A DNA stretch of 37,840 nucleotides from Pseudomonadota bacterium (GCA_021836225.1 JAKBJA010000042.1:1-37840); one strand, 5' to 3'. Counted from the first letter of the stretch, positions 1 through 11,378 are shown. Numbers and translations: made by a program. Notes: generated by a model not told the origin, from the sequence alone.

Positions 1-1
1 G

Positions 2-667
2 CTGCCGGTCGATATCGTGGGCGAAGCAGAGAATGGGCTGGATGCGCTGAATCAGGTGCAACAGCAGCCCGTCGACGCGGTGCTGCTCGACATCCGCATG
101 CCGGGCATGGACGGACTCGAATGCGCCGCCCATCTCAATCGCATGACGGCGCCGCCCGCGATCATTTTCAGCACCGCCTACGATGCCTACGCTTGCCAGG
201 CGTTCGACCTGAATGCCGTCGACTATCTGCTGAAGCCGGTGCGCGTCGATCGCCTGGTGCGCGCCCTGTCGCGGGCGCACCGCCTGAATTCGGCCGCCCT
301 CGATCAATTGCGTGAGGCGCACCCCAAGGCGCGCACCCATCTGTCGGTCAACGAAAAAGGCCGCATCGTGCTGATTCCGGTGGAAGACATTCTGTACCTG
401 AAGGCGGAACTCAAATACGTCACCGTGTGCACCCCAGCGCGCGAATTCCTCATCGAGGAATCGCTCACCCGCCTGGAAAGCGAATTTGGCGAGGCTTTCC
501 TGCGCATTCACCGCAACTGCCTGGTCGCCAGTGCACGCATACGTGAAATCGGCAAGCTGCCCGGCGAGGACGATGGCCATTTTCTGCGGCTGGACGGGCT
601 GGAAGAGCGGCTGATGGTGAGCCGGCGGCAGTACTCCGCCCTGCGCGACAAGCTCAAGTCCCTATAA
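2..667 (+). CDS. LytTR-family response regulator (AlgR/LytR type), 5' end missing
   Basis: This is a two-component response regulator that acts in the cytoplasm as a DNA-binding transcription regulator. The frame is already open at base 2, so the N-terminus lies outside the window and the GTG at 17 is internal. About 221 residues are visible. The receiver part keeps the phosphoacceptor Asp in LLDIRMPGMDG, the Ser/Thr-Ala pair in STAYDAYA and the conserved Lys in YLLKPVR. The C-terminal half is a LytTR DNA-binding domain, from LSVNEKGRI through FLRIHRNCLV. AlgR/LytR proteins usually pair with a membrane histidine kinase, which may lie upstream but cannot be seen here. The target genes cannot be told from this sequence. 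Confidence 0.93.
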   Translation: MPVDIVGEAENGLDALNQVQQQPVDAVLLDIRMPGMDGLECAAHLNRMTAPPAIIFSTAYDAYACQAFDLNAVDYLLKPVRVDRLVRALSRAHRLNSAALDQLREAHPKARTHLSVNEKGRIVLIPVEDILYLKAELKYVTVCTPAREFLIEESLTRLESEFGEAFLRIHRNCLVASARIREIGKLPGEDDGHFLRLDGLEERLMVSRRQYSALRDKLKSL

Positions 668-691
668 TAAAGAGCGACAAAGCCGGGTCTT

Positions 692-757
692 GGGGGCGCC
701 AAGGACGTGGAATTTCAGCCGGAATGGTCATTCCGTGCCCGGAAGCCCCCGGTTTTT
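692..757 (+). terminator. possible intrinsic terminator after the response regulator
   Basis: An outer stem of GGGGGC (692-697) with GCCCCC (745-750) encloses a perfect inner hairpin CGGAAT-GGTC-ATTCCG (720-735). It is followed by GG and five T (753-757). The outer stem spans a long loop, so this is a weak call. Confidence 0.35.
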
Positions 758-922
758 CCGGCATGGACTGAAAATAAATCCTTTATTAATCAATATTAAT
801 GCCCGCATCTACAACTAAAGTTGTATAGCCAAATTTTGCGCGCCTTCGTAGGATGACCCTGCTTGTTGTTTCTAGCGGCAAGCTGGAAGTTCTCCGCAAC
901 GAGGGGCGTGTCTCCTCCGTTC

Positions 923-953
923 TGCCGGGTTCGCAAGAACCCGGCATTTTTTT
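923..953 (+). terminator. strong intrinsic terminator just upstream of the Nudix gene
   Basis: A perfect 10-bp stem TGCCGGGTTC / GAACCCGGCA (923-932 and 937-946) is closed by a GCAA tetraloop and followed at once by seven T (947-953). It ends 25 bases before the Nudix start codon. It therefore either ends a short upstream transcript or acts as a transcription attenuator in the Nudix leader. Confidence 0.8.
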
Positions 954-978
954 GCCTGCGCTCGGTATCATCGCGGAC

Positions 979-1536
979 ATGAAAAACGATATCCCCGACC
1001 TCACCGAAACCGAACTGGCGAGTGAAACCGTCTTCAAGGGACGGCTGATGCACGTCAAATGCGACCGCGTGCGCCTGCCCGATGGACGCGAATCGACGCG
1101 CGAATACATCGTCCATCCCGGCGCTGTCGTCGTCATCCCGGTGTTCGACAACGGCGACCTGCTGCTGGAACGCCAGCACCGCTATCCGCTGCACCGCGAC
1201 TTCATCGAACTGCCGGCCGGCAAGATCGACCCCGGCGAGGACGACCTCGCCTGCGCCAGGCGTGAACTGGAGGAGGAAACCGGCTACTCTGCCGCCGAGT
1301 GGCGCGAAGTCACCACCATCTATCCCTGCATCGGCTATTCGGACGAGCGGCTTGCGTTCTATCTGGCGAAGGGACTCAAGGAAGGCAACCACGGCCGCGA
1401 CCACGACGAGTTCCTCGAGATTCTCAGGGTGCCGTTCGGCGAGGCGATGGACTGGCTGCGCAGCGGAAAAATCTGCGAGACCAAGACCGTCATCGGGCTG
1501 TTCTGGCTGGAGAAGATGTTGCAGCAGGGCTGGTAA
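979..1536 (+). CDS. nudF: Nudix hydrolase, ADP-ribose pyrophosphatase type
   Basis: This is a cytoplasmic hydrolase that probably cleaves ADP-ribose to AMP and ribose 5-phosphate. The full Nudix box G-x5-E-x7-REL-x-EE-x-GY is present at about residues 80-102 (GKIDPGE, RRELEEETGY). The IVHPGAVVVIPV strand before it is typical of ADP-ribose pyrophosphatases. I chose the ATG at 979 (185 aa), where similarity to the family begins. The frame is open back to an ATG at 853, but that start would translate the terminator hairpin at 923-953. The ribosome binding site before 979 is weak. The gene converges on metH with 16 bases between the stop codons. Substrate preference within the family is not certain. 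Confidence 0.88.
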   Translation: MKNDIPDLTETELASETVFKGRLMHVKCDRVRLPDGRESTREYIVHPGAVVVIPVFDNGDLLLERQHRYPLHRDFIELPAGKIDPGEDDLACARRELEEETGYSAAEWREVTTIYPCIGYSDERLAFYLAKGLKEGNHGRDHDEFLEILRVPFGEAMDWLRSGKICETKTVIGLFWLEKMLQQGW

Positions 1537-1552
1537 GCCCCGCCTACGCGGC

Positions 1553-5239
<3,687 letters not shown>

Positions 5240-5349
5240 GGCAGGGGGGCGTAGAAAACGGCAGCAGGGCAATTGCGCATTATATCGGTTGGCGCGGGGC
5301 GTGCCGGCGGTGCTATCGTGCAGGTATCGAGCCTGCCCCGGTGCCTGCC

Positions 5350-5736
5350 ATGAAACATCTCGAACCCGCCGAAGCCCATGACTTTTTGCAGGACCACCCC
5401 GAGGCCGTCTTCATCGACTGTCGTTCGGAGATTGAATACCTGTTCGTCGGCCACCCCGTGGGGGCGATCCATATCGCCTGGCAGGACGGCCCGGATTGGG
5501 ACGTCAACCCCGATTTCCTCGGCCACGCGCGCAAGGCAGCGTCGGTTAACCGCCCGGTGGTGCTGATCTGCCGCTCCGGGCGGCGTTCGGCCGACGCCGG
5601 GCGCTATCTCGAAAAATACGGTTTCCCCGAGGTCTACAACGTCAAGCATGGCTTCGAGGGCGACATGGATGAGACGCGCCATCGCAGCACGAAAAACGGC
5701 TGGCGGTTCGATGGCTTGCCATGGGAGCAGACTTGA
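5350..5736 (+). CDS. Rhodanese-like domain protein
   Basis: This is a single-domain rhodanese of 128 aa, probably a cytoplasmic sulfurtransferase or persulfide carrier. The active-site loop CRSGRRS is present, with the catalytic Cys at about residue 74. The N-terminal [19 protein letters not shown] stretch is the usual CH2A-like motif. I chose the ATG at 5350; a GTG at 5341 is in frame and would add three residues. Neither has a strong ribosome binding site. The gene is divergent from metH, and its last 16 bases overlap the start of the decayed cardiolipin synthase gene. No sulfur-oxidation genes adjoin it, so the sulfur donor and acceptor are unknown. Confidence 0.9.
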   Translation: MKHLEPAEAHDFLQDHPEAVFIDCRSEIEYLFVGHPVGAIHIAWQDGPDWDVNPDFLGHARKAASVNRPVVLICRSGRRSADAGRYLEKYGFPEVYNVKHGFEGDMDETRHRSTKNGWRFDGLPWEQT

Positions 5737-6150
5737 CAGGGGTTCACCGCCCGGCAACACCCACAGCCTGGCGCATGGCGGTGGCCGCATGCATTGTGCT
5801 CGCCGACGCCGGCTGTACAAGCCTCCCAGACGCCGCGCGCGGTCCTGTCTCAGAAAGCTGAAGCGACGCCATCATCGAGAAACGCCAGAGCACATCCGGC
5901 GATATCGACATCCTGCAGAAGCACTTGGCCATGGAGCATGGCGATCAATGTCGATAGTCCGCTGGTGCTGGGCAATAGGCTGACCCTGCTGGAGGACGGC
6001 CCCGCAAGCTACCGGGCCATGTGGGCGGCCAAAGGCCACATCCATCTGGAAACCTGCATTTTTGAAGACGACGACATCGGCCAGCAGTTCGCCGACCTGC
6101 AGTGCGCTGCTGCACATGATCGAAAAAAGGTTCTTTTTCGGTCATGCAAG
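5721..6150 (+). pseudogene. Remnant of a phospholipase-D-type cardiolipin synthase
   Basis: The frame from ATG 5721 begins like a lipoprotein (ACIVLADAGC, then TSLPDAARG) and hits an in-frame TGA at 5859-5861. It resumes in the same frame with IIEKRQSTSGDIDILQKHLA. Near 5940 the reading shifts by one base to AINVDSPLVLGNRLTLLEDG, then GHIHLETCIFEDDDIGQQFA. From memory of the family, this matches the region just before the first HKD motif of ClsB-like cardiolipin synthases (NRVTLL-DGP, HINLETYIFEDD). A few residues expected between RAMWAA and KGHIH are missing. Similarity stops near 6110, and neither HKD catalytic motif is present. The gene therefore has a nonsense codon, a frameshift, an apparent internal deletion and a lost C-terminus. 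Its start overlaps the rhodanese gene. Confidence 0.72.
6115..6146. repeat. Long hairpin at the broken end of the cardiolipin synthase remnant
   Basis: A 13-bp inverted repeat, CATGATCGAAAAA (6115-6127) with TTTTTCGGTCATG (6134-6146), has one G-T pair and a 6-base loop. The A and T tracts in the arms could let it terminate transcription in either direction. It lies where similarity to cardiolipin synthase stops, so it may mark a rearrangement point. Confidence 0.5.
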
Positions 6151-6337
6151 GTAAATGCGGGCAGGGGGGCGAACACCAATGAGCAGGTGGGAGTGCCGGT
6201 TCCTCACCTCGCTTTATCACTTGCCTGTACTAGCCTTAACGATGAGCGGTAGAGAACAAACTGCGTCTACATAGTGCAAACCACTGCATCCTTGAATGAC
6301 GTAGTGTCTTTTCCAGCCGAACCTTGAAGGTGCCACC

Positions 6338-6652
6338 ATGAAGCCATTCAGCAAATTCATTTCCGCAGTTTTCCTGGCCGTTTCGCTGGGGACCGTTGTC
6401 GGATGCGCGTCGACATCCACACAGCAGGGAACGGGCGAGTTTGTCGACGACGCTGTCATCACCACCAAGGTGAAGGCCCTCATCATCGAGGATCCCCTGA
6501 CGAAGGTTCTGGAGATCAAGGTCAAAACCTTCAAGGGCGAGGTTCAGTTGAGTGGCTTCGTGAGTTCACGGGCTGCAGCGAACCGGGCAATCGAGCTGGC
6601 ACGCAGCGTCAAGGGCGTGACCTCCGTCAAGGACGACATGCAGATCAAGTGA
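6338..6652 (+). CDS. BON-domain lipoprotein
   Basis: This is a small predicted outer-membrane or periplasmic lipoprotein of 104 aa. The N-terminus is a signal peptide ending in the lipobox VVGC, so Cys23 would be lipidated. Residues from about 34 to the end form one BON domain (DDAVITTKVKALI, then VKTFKGEVQLSGFV, then GVTSVKDDMQIK). Proteins of the OsmY/BON type bind phospholipid or help the envelope under osmotic stress; that role is inferred from the family. AAGG at 6326-6329 lies 8 bases before the ATG. A second, broken BON gene lies near 9.5 kb, and the Trp/Tyr-rich secreted protein follows. Confidence 0.9.
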   Translation: MKPFSKFISAVFLAVSLGTVVGCASTSTQQGTGEFVDDAVITTKVKALIIEDPLTKVLEIKVKTFKGEVQLSGFVSSRAAANRAIELARSVKGVTSVKDDMQIK

Positions 6653-6734
6653 CGATGAATCGCCCCGTCGCCAGCCGGCCCGGCGAAAGCGGTCAACCAT
6701 GAATGCGACTTTGCTTTTCAAACTGGAGCTCAAA

Positions 6735-7427
6735 ATGATGAAAATTCGCAACCTGATCCTGGTGCTGGGGGTGCTGATGTCCCCGCTGGCTGCTTCTGCT
6801 GCTCAGGTGAGCATCGCGATCGGAACGCCGCACGTCAGCATCGGGATCAACGTGCCGGCTTACCCGCGTCTCGTCCGCGTTCCGGGTCACCCGGTCTACT
6901 ACGCGCCCGGGCTACAAGCGAACTTCTTTTTCTACGACGGGCTGTACTGGGTATTCCATGGCGACAACTGGTACGCGAGTTCCTGGTACAACGGCCCCTG
7001 GTGGTTTGTCGAGCCCTATGCCGTTCCGGTGTACATCCTGAGGGTTCCTGTGCGCTACTACCGACAGCCGCCTTCGTATTTCCGCGCGTGGCGACCCGAT
7101 ACGCCGCCACGTTGGGGTGATCACTGGGGCCGTGAGTGGGAGCGGCACAGAAACGGCTGGGACAAAGGAGATCGCCGCGCGGCCCCGCCTCCTGCGCCCT
7201 TGCCCAGCTACCAGCGGCAGTATTCAAGGGATCAGTATCCCCGGCAAATGGAGCGGCAGCGTGAGCTTCAACAAGAGCGCTACGGGTACCAGCCGCGTGA
7301 CCCCGTGGTGGAGAGGCAGTACCAGGAGCGCTATAAGAGGCGGGATCAGGATCAGCAGCGCGATCGGGATCGAGATCAGGGTCGCGACCAGCAGCGGGAT
7401 CGGGATCGCGACCAGCAGCGGAGATGA
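6735..7427 (+). CDS. Secreted Trp/Tyr-rich protein with Arg-Asp-Gln repeat tail
   Basis: I do not recognise a characterised function. The ATG at 6735 has GGAG 6 bases upstream and is followed by a second in-frame ATG at 6738. A signal peptide (LILVLGVLMSPLAASAA) is followed by a region very rich in aromatic residues (FFFYDGLYWVFHGDNWY, then SSWYNGPWWFV). This resembles the YXWGXW-type hypothetical periplasmic proteins of beta- and gammaproteobacteria. The last 60 residues are highly charged and almost only Arg, Asp and Gln, built from an 8-codon repeat. The length is 230 aa from this start. An export location is likely. It sits downstream of the BON lipoprotein and may share its transcript. 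Confidence 0.75.
   Translation: MMKIRNLILVLGVLMSPLAASAAQVSIAIGTPHVSIGINVPAYPRLVRVPGHPVYYAPGLQANFFFYDGLYWVFHGDNWYASSWYNGPWWFVEPYAVPVYILRVPVRYYRQPPSYFRAWRPDTPPRWGDHWGREWERHRNGWDKGDRRAAPPPAPLPSYQRQYSRDQYPRQMERQRELQQERYGYQPRDPVVERQYQERYKRRDQDQQRDRDRDQGRDQQRDRDRDQQRR
7341..7424 (+). repeat. Coding tandem repeat, 24-base period
   Basis: The 3' end of the Trp/Tyr-rich protein gene contains direct repeats. TCGCGACCAGCAGCGG occurs at 7382-7397 and again at 7406-7421, 24 bases apart, with more degenerate copies before it. They encode units of the RDQQRDRD kind. Confidence 0.7.
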
Positions 7428-7670
7428 CAGGGAAACAGACCGCAGTTACATGTTCTCTTCGTCTTGACTGATGGCCGGGTTGCTTCAATCGGCCAGCAGT
7501 TGATCCCCGCTCGAAGCGGACATCCGAGGCGGTCGTTGCCCGGTCTTTTTTATGGAGTGACCTGGGCGCTCCCAACAGCCTTCTGGGCTGTGGAAGGGAC
7601 GAGTCATGCGCCTTACGGTTTGGCCGGCAATCCTGCAGGGCCTGAACCTTGTGCTGGTGGAGCACATGTC

Positions 7671-8327
7671 GTGAGCCTGTCGCTTGCAGCTAGAGAACGT
7701 GTGCGGTCGCGTAAGGAAGAAATCGCGAACAGCCTGAGTCATGGACTCGGGCTGGTCGCGGCACTCGTGGCAACGCCATTCCTGATCGGGCATGGTGTGC
7801 AGCATGGCGATGCGAGGTTCATGGTCGGTGCGAGCATCTTCGCCGCGACCATGGTGCTGCTGTACCTTGCCTCCACCCTGTATCACGCGCTGCCGGCCGG
7901 CAGCGCTAAGCGGGTGTTTCGGATCATCGAGCATTCCGCGATATTTCTTCTCATCGCGGGAACGTACACGCCGTTCACCTTGGGTGTGCTGCGTGGCGCC
8001 TGGGGTTGGACGCTGCTCGGGCTGGTCTGGGGCATTGCCGTGGCCGGCGTGATGCTGAAGGCATTGAATCGGCTGGCCCACCCCGTCCTCACCACCAGCC
8101 TGTATCTGCTGATGGGCTGGCTGATCGTGATTGCAGCCCAGCCCCTGTCTGAGCGCGTGCCTGCAACCGGCCTGCTCTGGCTGGTCGCCGGCGGTCTGGC
8201 TTACACGGTCGGGGTGATTTTCTTTGCGCTGGACTCGCGCCTGCGATACGGTCATTTCATCTGGCATCTGTTTGTCATGGCAGGCACCGCCTGTCATTAC
8301 TTCGCCGTGCTCTGGTATGCGGCCTGA
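7671..8327 (+). CDS. Hemolysin III / PAQR family membrane protein
   Basis: This is an inner-membrane protein with about seven helices from the HlyIII (YqfA) branch of the PAQR family. Visible family motifs are SLSHGLG near the N-terminus, YLASTLYHALP, IIEHSAIFLLIAGTYTPF and the C-terminal AGTACHYFAVL. The conserved Ser, Asp/Glu and His residues of these motifs are thought to form a metal site. The GTG start at 7671 gives 218 aa, the usual length, and GGTGGAG lies 9 bases upstream. The frame is open further upstream to 7464, but that part has no family character. Bacterial members are linked to membrane energetics, and the name hemolysin is historical. It converges on yqjK. Confidence 0.88.
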   Translation: MSLSLAARERVRSRKEEIANSLSHGLGLVAALVATPFLIGHGVQHGDARFMVGASIFAATMVLLYLASTLYHALPAGSAKRVFRIIEHSAIFLLIAGTYTPFTLGVLRGAWGWTLLGLVWGIAVAGVMLKALNRLAHPVLTTSLYLLMGWLIVIAAQPLSERVPATGLLWLVAGGLAYTVGVIFFALDSRLRYGHFIWHLFVMAGTACHYFAVLWYAA

Positions 8328-8336
8328 GCAGGCCGT

Positions 8337-8615
8337 TCAGCGTCCAAACAGCTTGCGCCTGATCTGCCAGGCCAGCCAGCCGCGCTGCAGCCATGTGCCG
8401 ATGCGCCGCGGGCGCAAGGCTGCAAAAAGGAGCGCGGGAACCAGAATCAAGGCGGGGTGGCTTCTGACATAGCGGACCGCCGCCACCCCCTGGTCGGCCA
8501 GCGCCAGGCGCGCACGCCATGGCGCCAGGTTGTGCGCCAGCGCAGTGCGCTGGGCCTCGGCTTGCGCAATCAGCAGGTTGCGACGTCCGGCCAGGCGGGT
8601 CAATTTCCTGTTCAT
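8337..8615 (-). CDS. YqjK-like small membrane-associated protein
   Basis: This is a 92-aa basic protein with one likely transmembrane stretch (HPALILVPALLFAAL) after an Arg/Ala-rich helical N-terminal half. It is the third gene of a yqjD-yqjE-yqjK-like cluster. Its ATG overlaps the stop of the preceding gene (ATGA at 8615-8612), which implies translational coupling. I assign it by position and general character rather than by a strong motif. The function of YqjK is not known. It ends 9 bases from the convergent hemolysin III gene. Confidence 0.65.
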   Translation of the reverse strand: MNRKLTRLAGRRNLLIAQAEAQRTALAHNLAPWRARLALADQGVAAVRYVRSHPALILVPALLFAALRPRRIGTWLQRGWLAWQIRRKLFGR

Positions 8616-9004
8616 GATCCGGAGGTGAGGTGCTGCCGGTCTTTGGAGAGTTCAGCCAAGCTCGCCGCAAACAGTCGCGGCCGGGTTCGGGTCTTGTGCA
8701 CGGCGAGCCATGCCATTCCGGCGCTGGCCAGAAGAAAAAATCCGGTCACCCCCCCCAGCGCGAGAAGCCGGTGGGATTCCCAGAAGGCGACCACAATCAG
8801 CAATGCCAGCAGCACCACCCCCACGCCAAGGCAGAACAGGGCAAGCAGCACCAGAATCAGCAGTGTGATCAGGTGCTCGCGCTCCTCGGCAATGTCGGTG
8901 GACAACAACTCGAGTCGGGTATGAACGATGCCGACCAGGCTCACCGACAGCGTTTTCAGGGATTCGAACAATCCCCCTGCAGCAGCGTGTGATTCCTCCG
9001 CCAT
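8612..9004 (-). CDS. YqjE-like holin-superfamily membrane protein
   Basis: This 130-aa protein has two long hydrophobic segments, LITLLILVLLALFCLGVGVV and LLALGGVTGFFLLASAGMAW, after an amphipathic N-terminus containing LELLSTDIAEERE. This is the pattern of the YqjE/phage holin superfamily (Pfam Holin-X type) found next to yqjD in many proteobacteria. It probably sits in the inner membrane. It starts 7 bases after the DUF883 gene and overlaps the next gene by 4 bases, so the three form an operon. In enterobacteria the cluster responds to stationary phase and osmotic stress; the same is only inferred here. Confidence 0.75.
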   Translation of the reverse strand: MAEESHAAAGGLFESLKTLSVSLVGIVHTRLELLSTDIAEEREHLITLLILVLLALFCLGVGVVLLALLIVVAFWESHRLLALGGVTGFFLLASAGMAWLAVHKTRTRPRLFAASLAELSKDRQHLTSGS

Positions 9005-9011
9005 CGCCGGG

Positions 9012-9347
9012 TTAACGACGCCCGATCAGCAGGCCGAGCACCATCCCGACGCTTGCAGCGATGCCTATGGCCTGCCACGGATGGACATGGACATACTCAT
9101 CGGTCGCCTTGGCAGCGACCTTGGCCCTGGCGACCAGGGCGACTTCGGCGTCGGTCATTTTTGCCTTTGCCGTCGCGAGAGACGCTTCCACCTTGCTGCG
9201 CATCGCGGCCACCGCATCGCCGCCTTGGCCGGCCGTGGCTTTCAGCAGGGCTTCCGCATCGGCAACCACGGCCTTGAAATCGTGAATCAGTTGCTCCTTT
9301 GTCACGTCAGGCGGGTCGGTTTCGGCCGATAGATTTTTAGTGCTCAT
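9012..9347 (-). CDS. DUF883 (YqjD/ElaB-like) membrane protein
   Basis: This is a 111-aa protein of the ElaB/YqjD/DUF883 family. The N-terminal two thirds form a long charged helix (LIHDFKAVVADAEALLKAT, then AAMRSKVEASLATAKAKM). A short C-terminal transmembrane segment follows, containing HPWQAIGIAASVG and ending in LLIGRR, the family's hallmark tail. E. coli YqjD is a C-tail-anchored inner-membrane protein that binds ribosomes in stationary phase; this is known for the homologue and only inferred here. The ATG at 9347 has GAGAGG about 10 bases upstream. It is the first gene of the three-gene cluster. Confidence 0.87.
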   Translation of the reverse strand: MSTKNLSAETDPPDVTKEQLIHDFKAVVADAEALLKATAGQGGDAVAAMRSKVEASLATAKAKMTDAEVALVARAKVAAKATDEYVHVHPWQAIGIAASVGMVLGLLIGRR

Positions 9348-9399
9348 GGATATGTTTCCTCTCGATACAAAGCGTTGCGCATGCGAATGACAGCATCAG

Positions 9400-9650
9400 T
9401 CACTCTTTAAATCTAGACATTCCTGAACCCATTGCAAATGGCGCGCCCGGCTTGCGATCAGCTAGCGCTGACTTCAGACGCATGTCGTTCTTGACGGCAG
9501 TCACGCCATTAGACGCTGCGCGCAAGGCTGTCAGCCTTGCCGATGTCGGCCCGGGAATTGACGAGGCCGCTCGGCTGAACCACGCCCTTGAAGGTCTCGA
9601 CGTTGATTTCAACGTGCCTTCGCAACAAGCCCTGGCGATCATCGTCGGTC
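9400..9650 (-). pseudogene. Broken BON-domain gene
   Basis: Reading the minus strand, one frame gives VEINVETFKGVVQPSGLVNS, then RADIGKADSLARSV, then a TAA stop. Skipping one extra T at that point restores NGVTAVKNDMRLK in another frame. Together these make the second half of a BON domain, close to the intact BON lipoprotein at 6.3-6.7 kb (KTFKGEVQLSGFV, GVTSVKDDMQIK). The signal peptide and the first part of the domain are absent, and the fragment touches the stop codon of pssA. It is therefore truncated at the 5' end and has at least one frameshift. Confidence 0.72.
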
Positions 9651-10271
9651 TCAGAGTTTCGGAATGTGGAGTGTGCGGCTGATCATCAACGAGCCTGAAA
9701 CCGCGAACATCAACACCAGCGGGTGGAGTTGCCATGGACCGATGTGGATCATCCCAAACCAGAGATGGTTGCCGATCGCACCGTTCACGGCGGCGATGGC
9801 GATGACGATGACGAGCAACAGCGAGCTGGGGATCGGCGTGCCTTCGAAGTACTTTACCTTGTCGCTACCTTGCGCCAGGGTCTCGGCGGTAATGTTGTAG
9901 CGCGCAAGGCGACTCACGCCGCATGCAACGAAGTAGATCAGGATCACGCGGTCCCAGAGTCCGTCCATCCCGGCTCCATAGGCGACGATTGCCGGCGCAA
10001 CGCCAAAGGAGATCACGTCGGCCAGTGAGTCCAGCTCTCGCCCCAGCGACGAGGTTTGCTGGCGCCATCGTGCTACGCGGCCATCGAAAACATCAAATAC
10101 AAACGCCAGCAGAATCAGGGCACAGGCAAGCAACAGGTGCCGAACGTCCTGGCTCTGCAAATGGCTCATCACGGCAAACAGCGCACCGACGCCGCAGCTC
10201 GCATTCCCCAAGGTAAACCAGTCCGCGAGATGAAAATTGCGAATCATCGATAGATGTTTGCTTTGCTTCAT
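9651..10271 (-). CDS. pssA: CDP-alcohol phosphatidyltransferase, probably phosphatidylserine synthase
   Basis: This inner-membrane enzyme probably joins CDP-diacylglycerol and L-serine to make phosphatidylserine, the precursor of phosphatidylethanolamine. The CDP-alcohol phosphotransferase signature is complete at about residues 63-85: DG, AR, then G and two Asp in the order DG-x2-AR-x8-G-x3-D-x3-D (DVFDGRVARW, GRELDSLAD). The 206 aa with about six hydrophobic segments and the DWFTLGN start fit the PssA type II group. I chose ATG 10271 because AGG lies at a good distance; the open frame extends four codons to a TTG. No partner gene adjoins it, and a second pssA may exist elsewhere. Other alcohols such as inositol are possible but less likely. 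Confidence 0.83.
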   Translation of the reverse strand: MKQSKHLSMIRNFHLADWFTLGNASCGVGALFAVMSHLQSQDVRHLLLACALILLAFVFDVFDGRVARWRQQTSSLGRELDSLADVISFGVAPAIVAYGAGMDGLWDRVILIYFVACGVSRLARYNITAETLAQGSDKVKYFEGTPIPSSLLLVIVIAIAAVNGAIGNHLWFGMIHIGPWQLHPLVLMFAVSGSLMISRTLHIPKL

Positions 10272-10309
10272 GGCAATCCTCAAGCTGGCCTGTGGGCCGA
10301 GGCTATTAT

Positions 10310-11215
10310 TTATATAGGCAACACACCCTGTTTCGTAGTCTGCTGACGCAAATATTCACGCCGTTTCATATCGAAATAGGCAGTTCGGCTTACTTCGCGC
10401 AGTTGACGGGGGTATTGCTCAGTCGCAGTGAACCAGCTGTGCAGGCGTTTCTGGAATTGCATAGGCGGCGGAGTGGCCAATGCGCCGAGATGGGCTTCGA
10501 TGGCCAGGTAATAGCGCATGGTGTTGCGCTCCACCACGCCACGCATGCCGCCAATATATTCAGTCTGGCCGCTGGATAGCTTGCCGATCTGGGTGAATCC
10601 GACTTTGTCGCTTCCAAGGGTGGCGAGGTAGGTCTTCATGGCAAGTCGTCCAGCCATTCCGTAATCGTACGAATAGGCGAGATGCAGAAAGGTCCGGCCG
10701 TTATCAACCGGCACCGCCCGTAGCCGGATGCGGTAGTTGCGGGTGCTCAGCGGCCCCTCCTGCGCATTGAGCTGGATTTCCAGATACTTCGCTGTCGCCG
10801 CGGCGACGCGATAGGAGAATTCGATCGGATAGGCATCCTCGAGTGGCTGAGGGATTTTCTTGCCGATGTGAACCGTCAGGGCCGTCCGGGATTTGTCGGT
10901 CGTGGCCTGGCAGTGCTTGGTGTTGACGTGCAGGATCAGCACATCGCACCAATGCTCAGGGCCATCGAGTGCCGTACTGACGGTGGCAAAGGGGTAATCG
11001 ACCAGGGCGTAGATGTCGCCTTTCAGGTCATTGGGCGATTCGGAGGAATCGAGAGAGAGCGCTCGCTGAAACGGGCTGTACTGGAGTCGCTCACCCAGGG
11101 CGGTGTATTTGGCGTGGAGCGAGGCTGCGGTGTACGTGTCCGGCACGGAGGCAAAGGACGCCCCCGCACTGGAAAACGCGATCCAGACGAGTAATGACCG
11201 TGTCAGCCAGGCCAA
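10310..11215 (-). CDS. Exported protein of unknown function
   Basis: I do not recognise this 301-aa protein. It has an N-terminal signal peptide (SLLVWIAFSSAGASFA) and a soluble remainder with two cysteines (EHWCDVLILHVNTKHCQ), so it is probably periplasmic. The body mixes beta-strand-like and helical segments, with motifs such as PIEFSYRV, YRIRLRAVPV and LHLAYSYDYGMAG that recall lipid-binding beta-barrel folds; that is only an impression. The start is a TTG at 11215 with GGGAAA upstream, because no ATG lies in frame before the signal peptide. It lies 38 bases upstream of pssA in the same direction, so the two may be co-transcribed. Confidence 0.7.
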   Translation of the reverse strand: MAWLTRSLLVWIAFSSAGASFASVPDTYTAASLHAKYTALGERLQYSPFQRALSLDSSESPNDLKGDIYALVDYPFATVSTALDGPEHWCDVLILHVNTKHCQATTDKSRTALTVHIGKKIPQPLEDAYPIEFSYRVAAATAKYLEIQLNAQEGPLSTRNYRIRLRAVPVDNGRTFLHLAYSYDYGMAGRLAMKTYLATLGSDKVGFTQIGKLSSGQTEYIGGMRGVVERNTMRYYLAIEAHLGALATPPPMQFQKRLHSWFTATEQYPRQLREVSRTAYFDMKRREYLRQQTTKQGVLPI

Positions 11216-11378
11216 TGGGATTTCCCGAAATGGTGATTCATCGATAGATGTCTTCGGCTATGTGTCGTGACGCTTCGTTGAAACGGAGCCTCTGGTAGAT
11301 CAGTCGCGGACTCGTATAGTTCCCCATGTCGAGGCGACCCTGACTGGACAAACGGGCTCCCCGCCAATGGGTGGGTCG

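Noticed and set aside
833..847. The 15-base string ATTTTGCGCGCCTTC also occurs at 24313-24327 upstream of the porin.
   Set aside because: About one 15-base match is expected by chance in a window of this size, and the surrounding sequence differs.
10244..10257. TCATCGATAGATGT is repeated at 11238-11251.
   Set aside because: A 14-base match is expected several times by chance; one copy is inside the pssA coding region and there is no shared flank.
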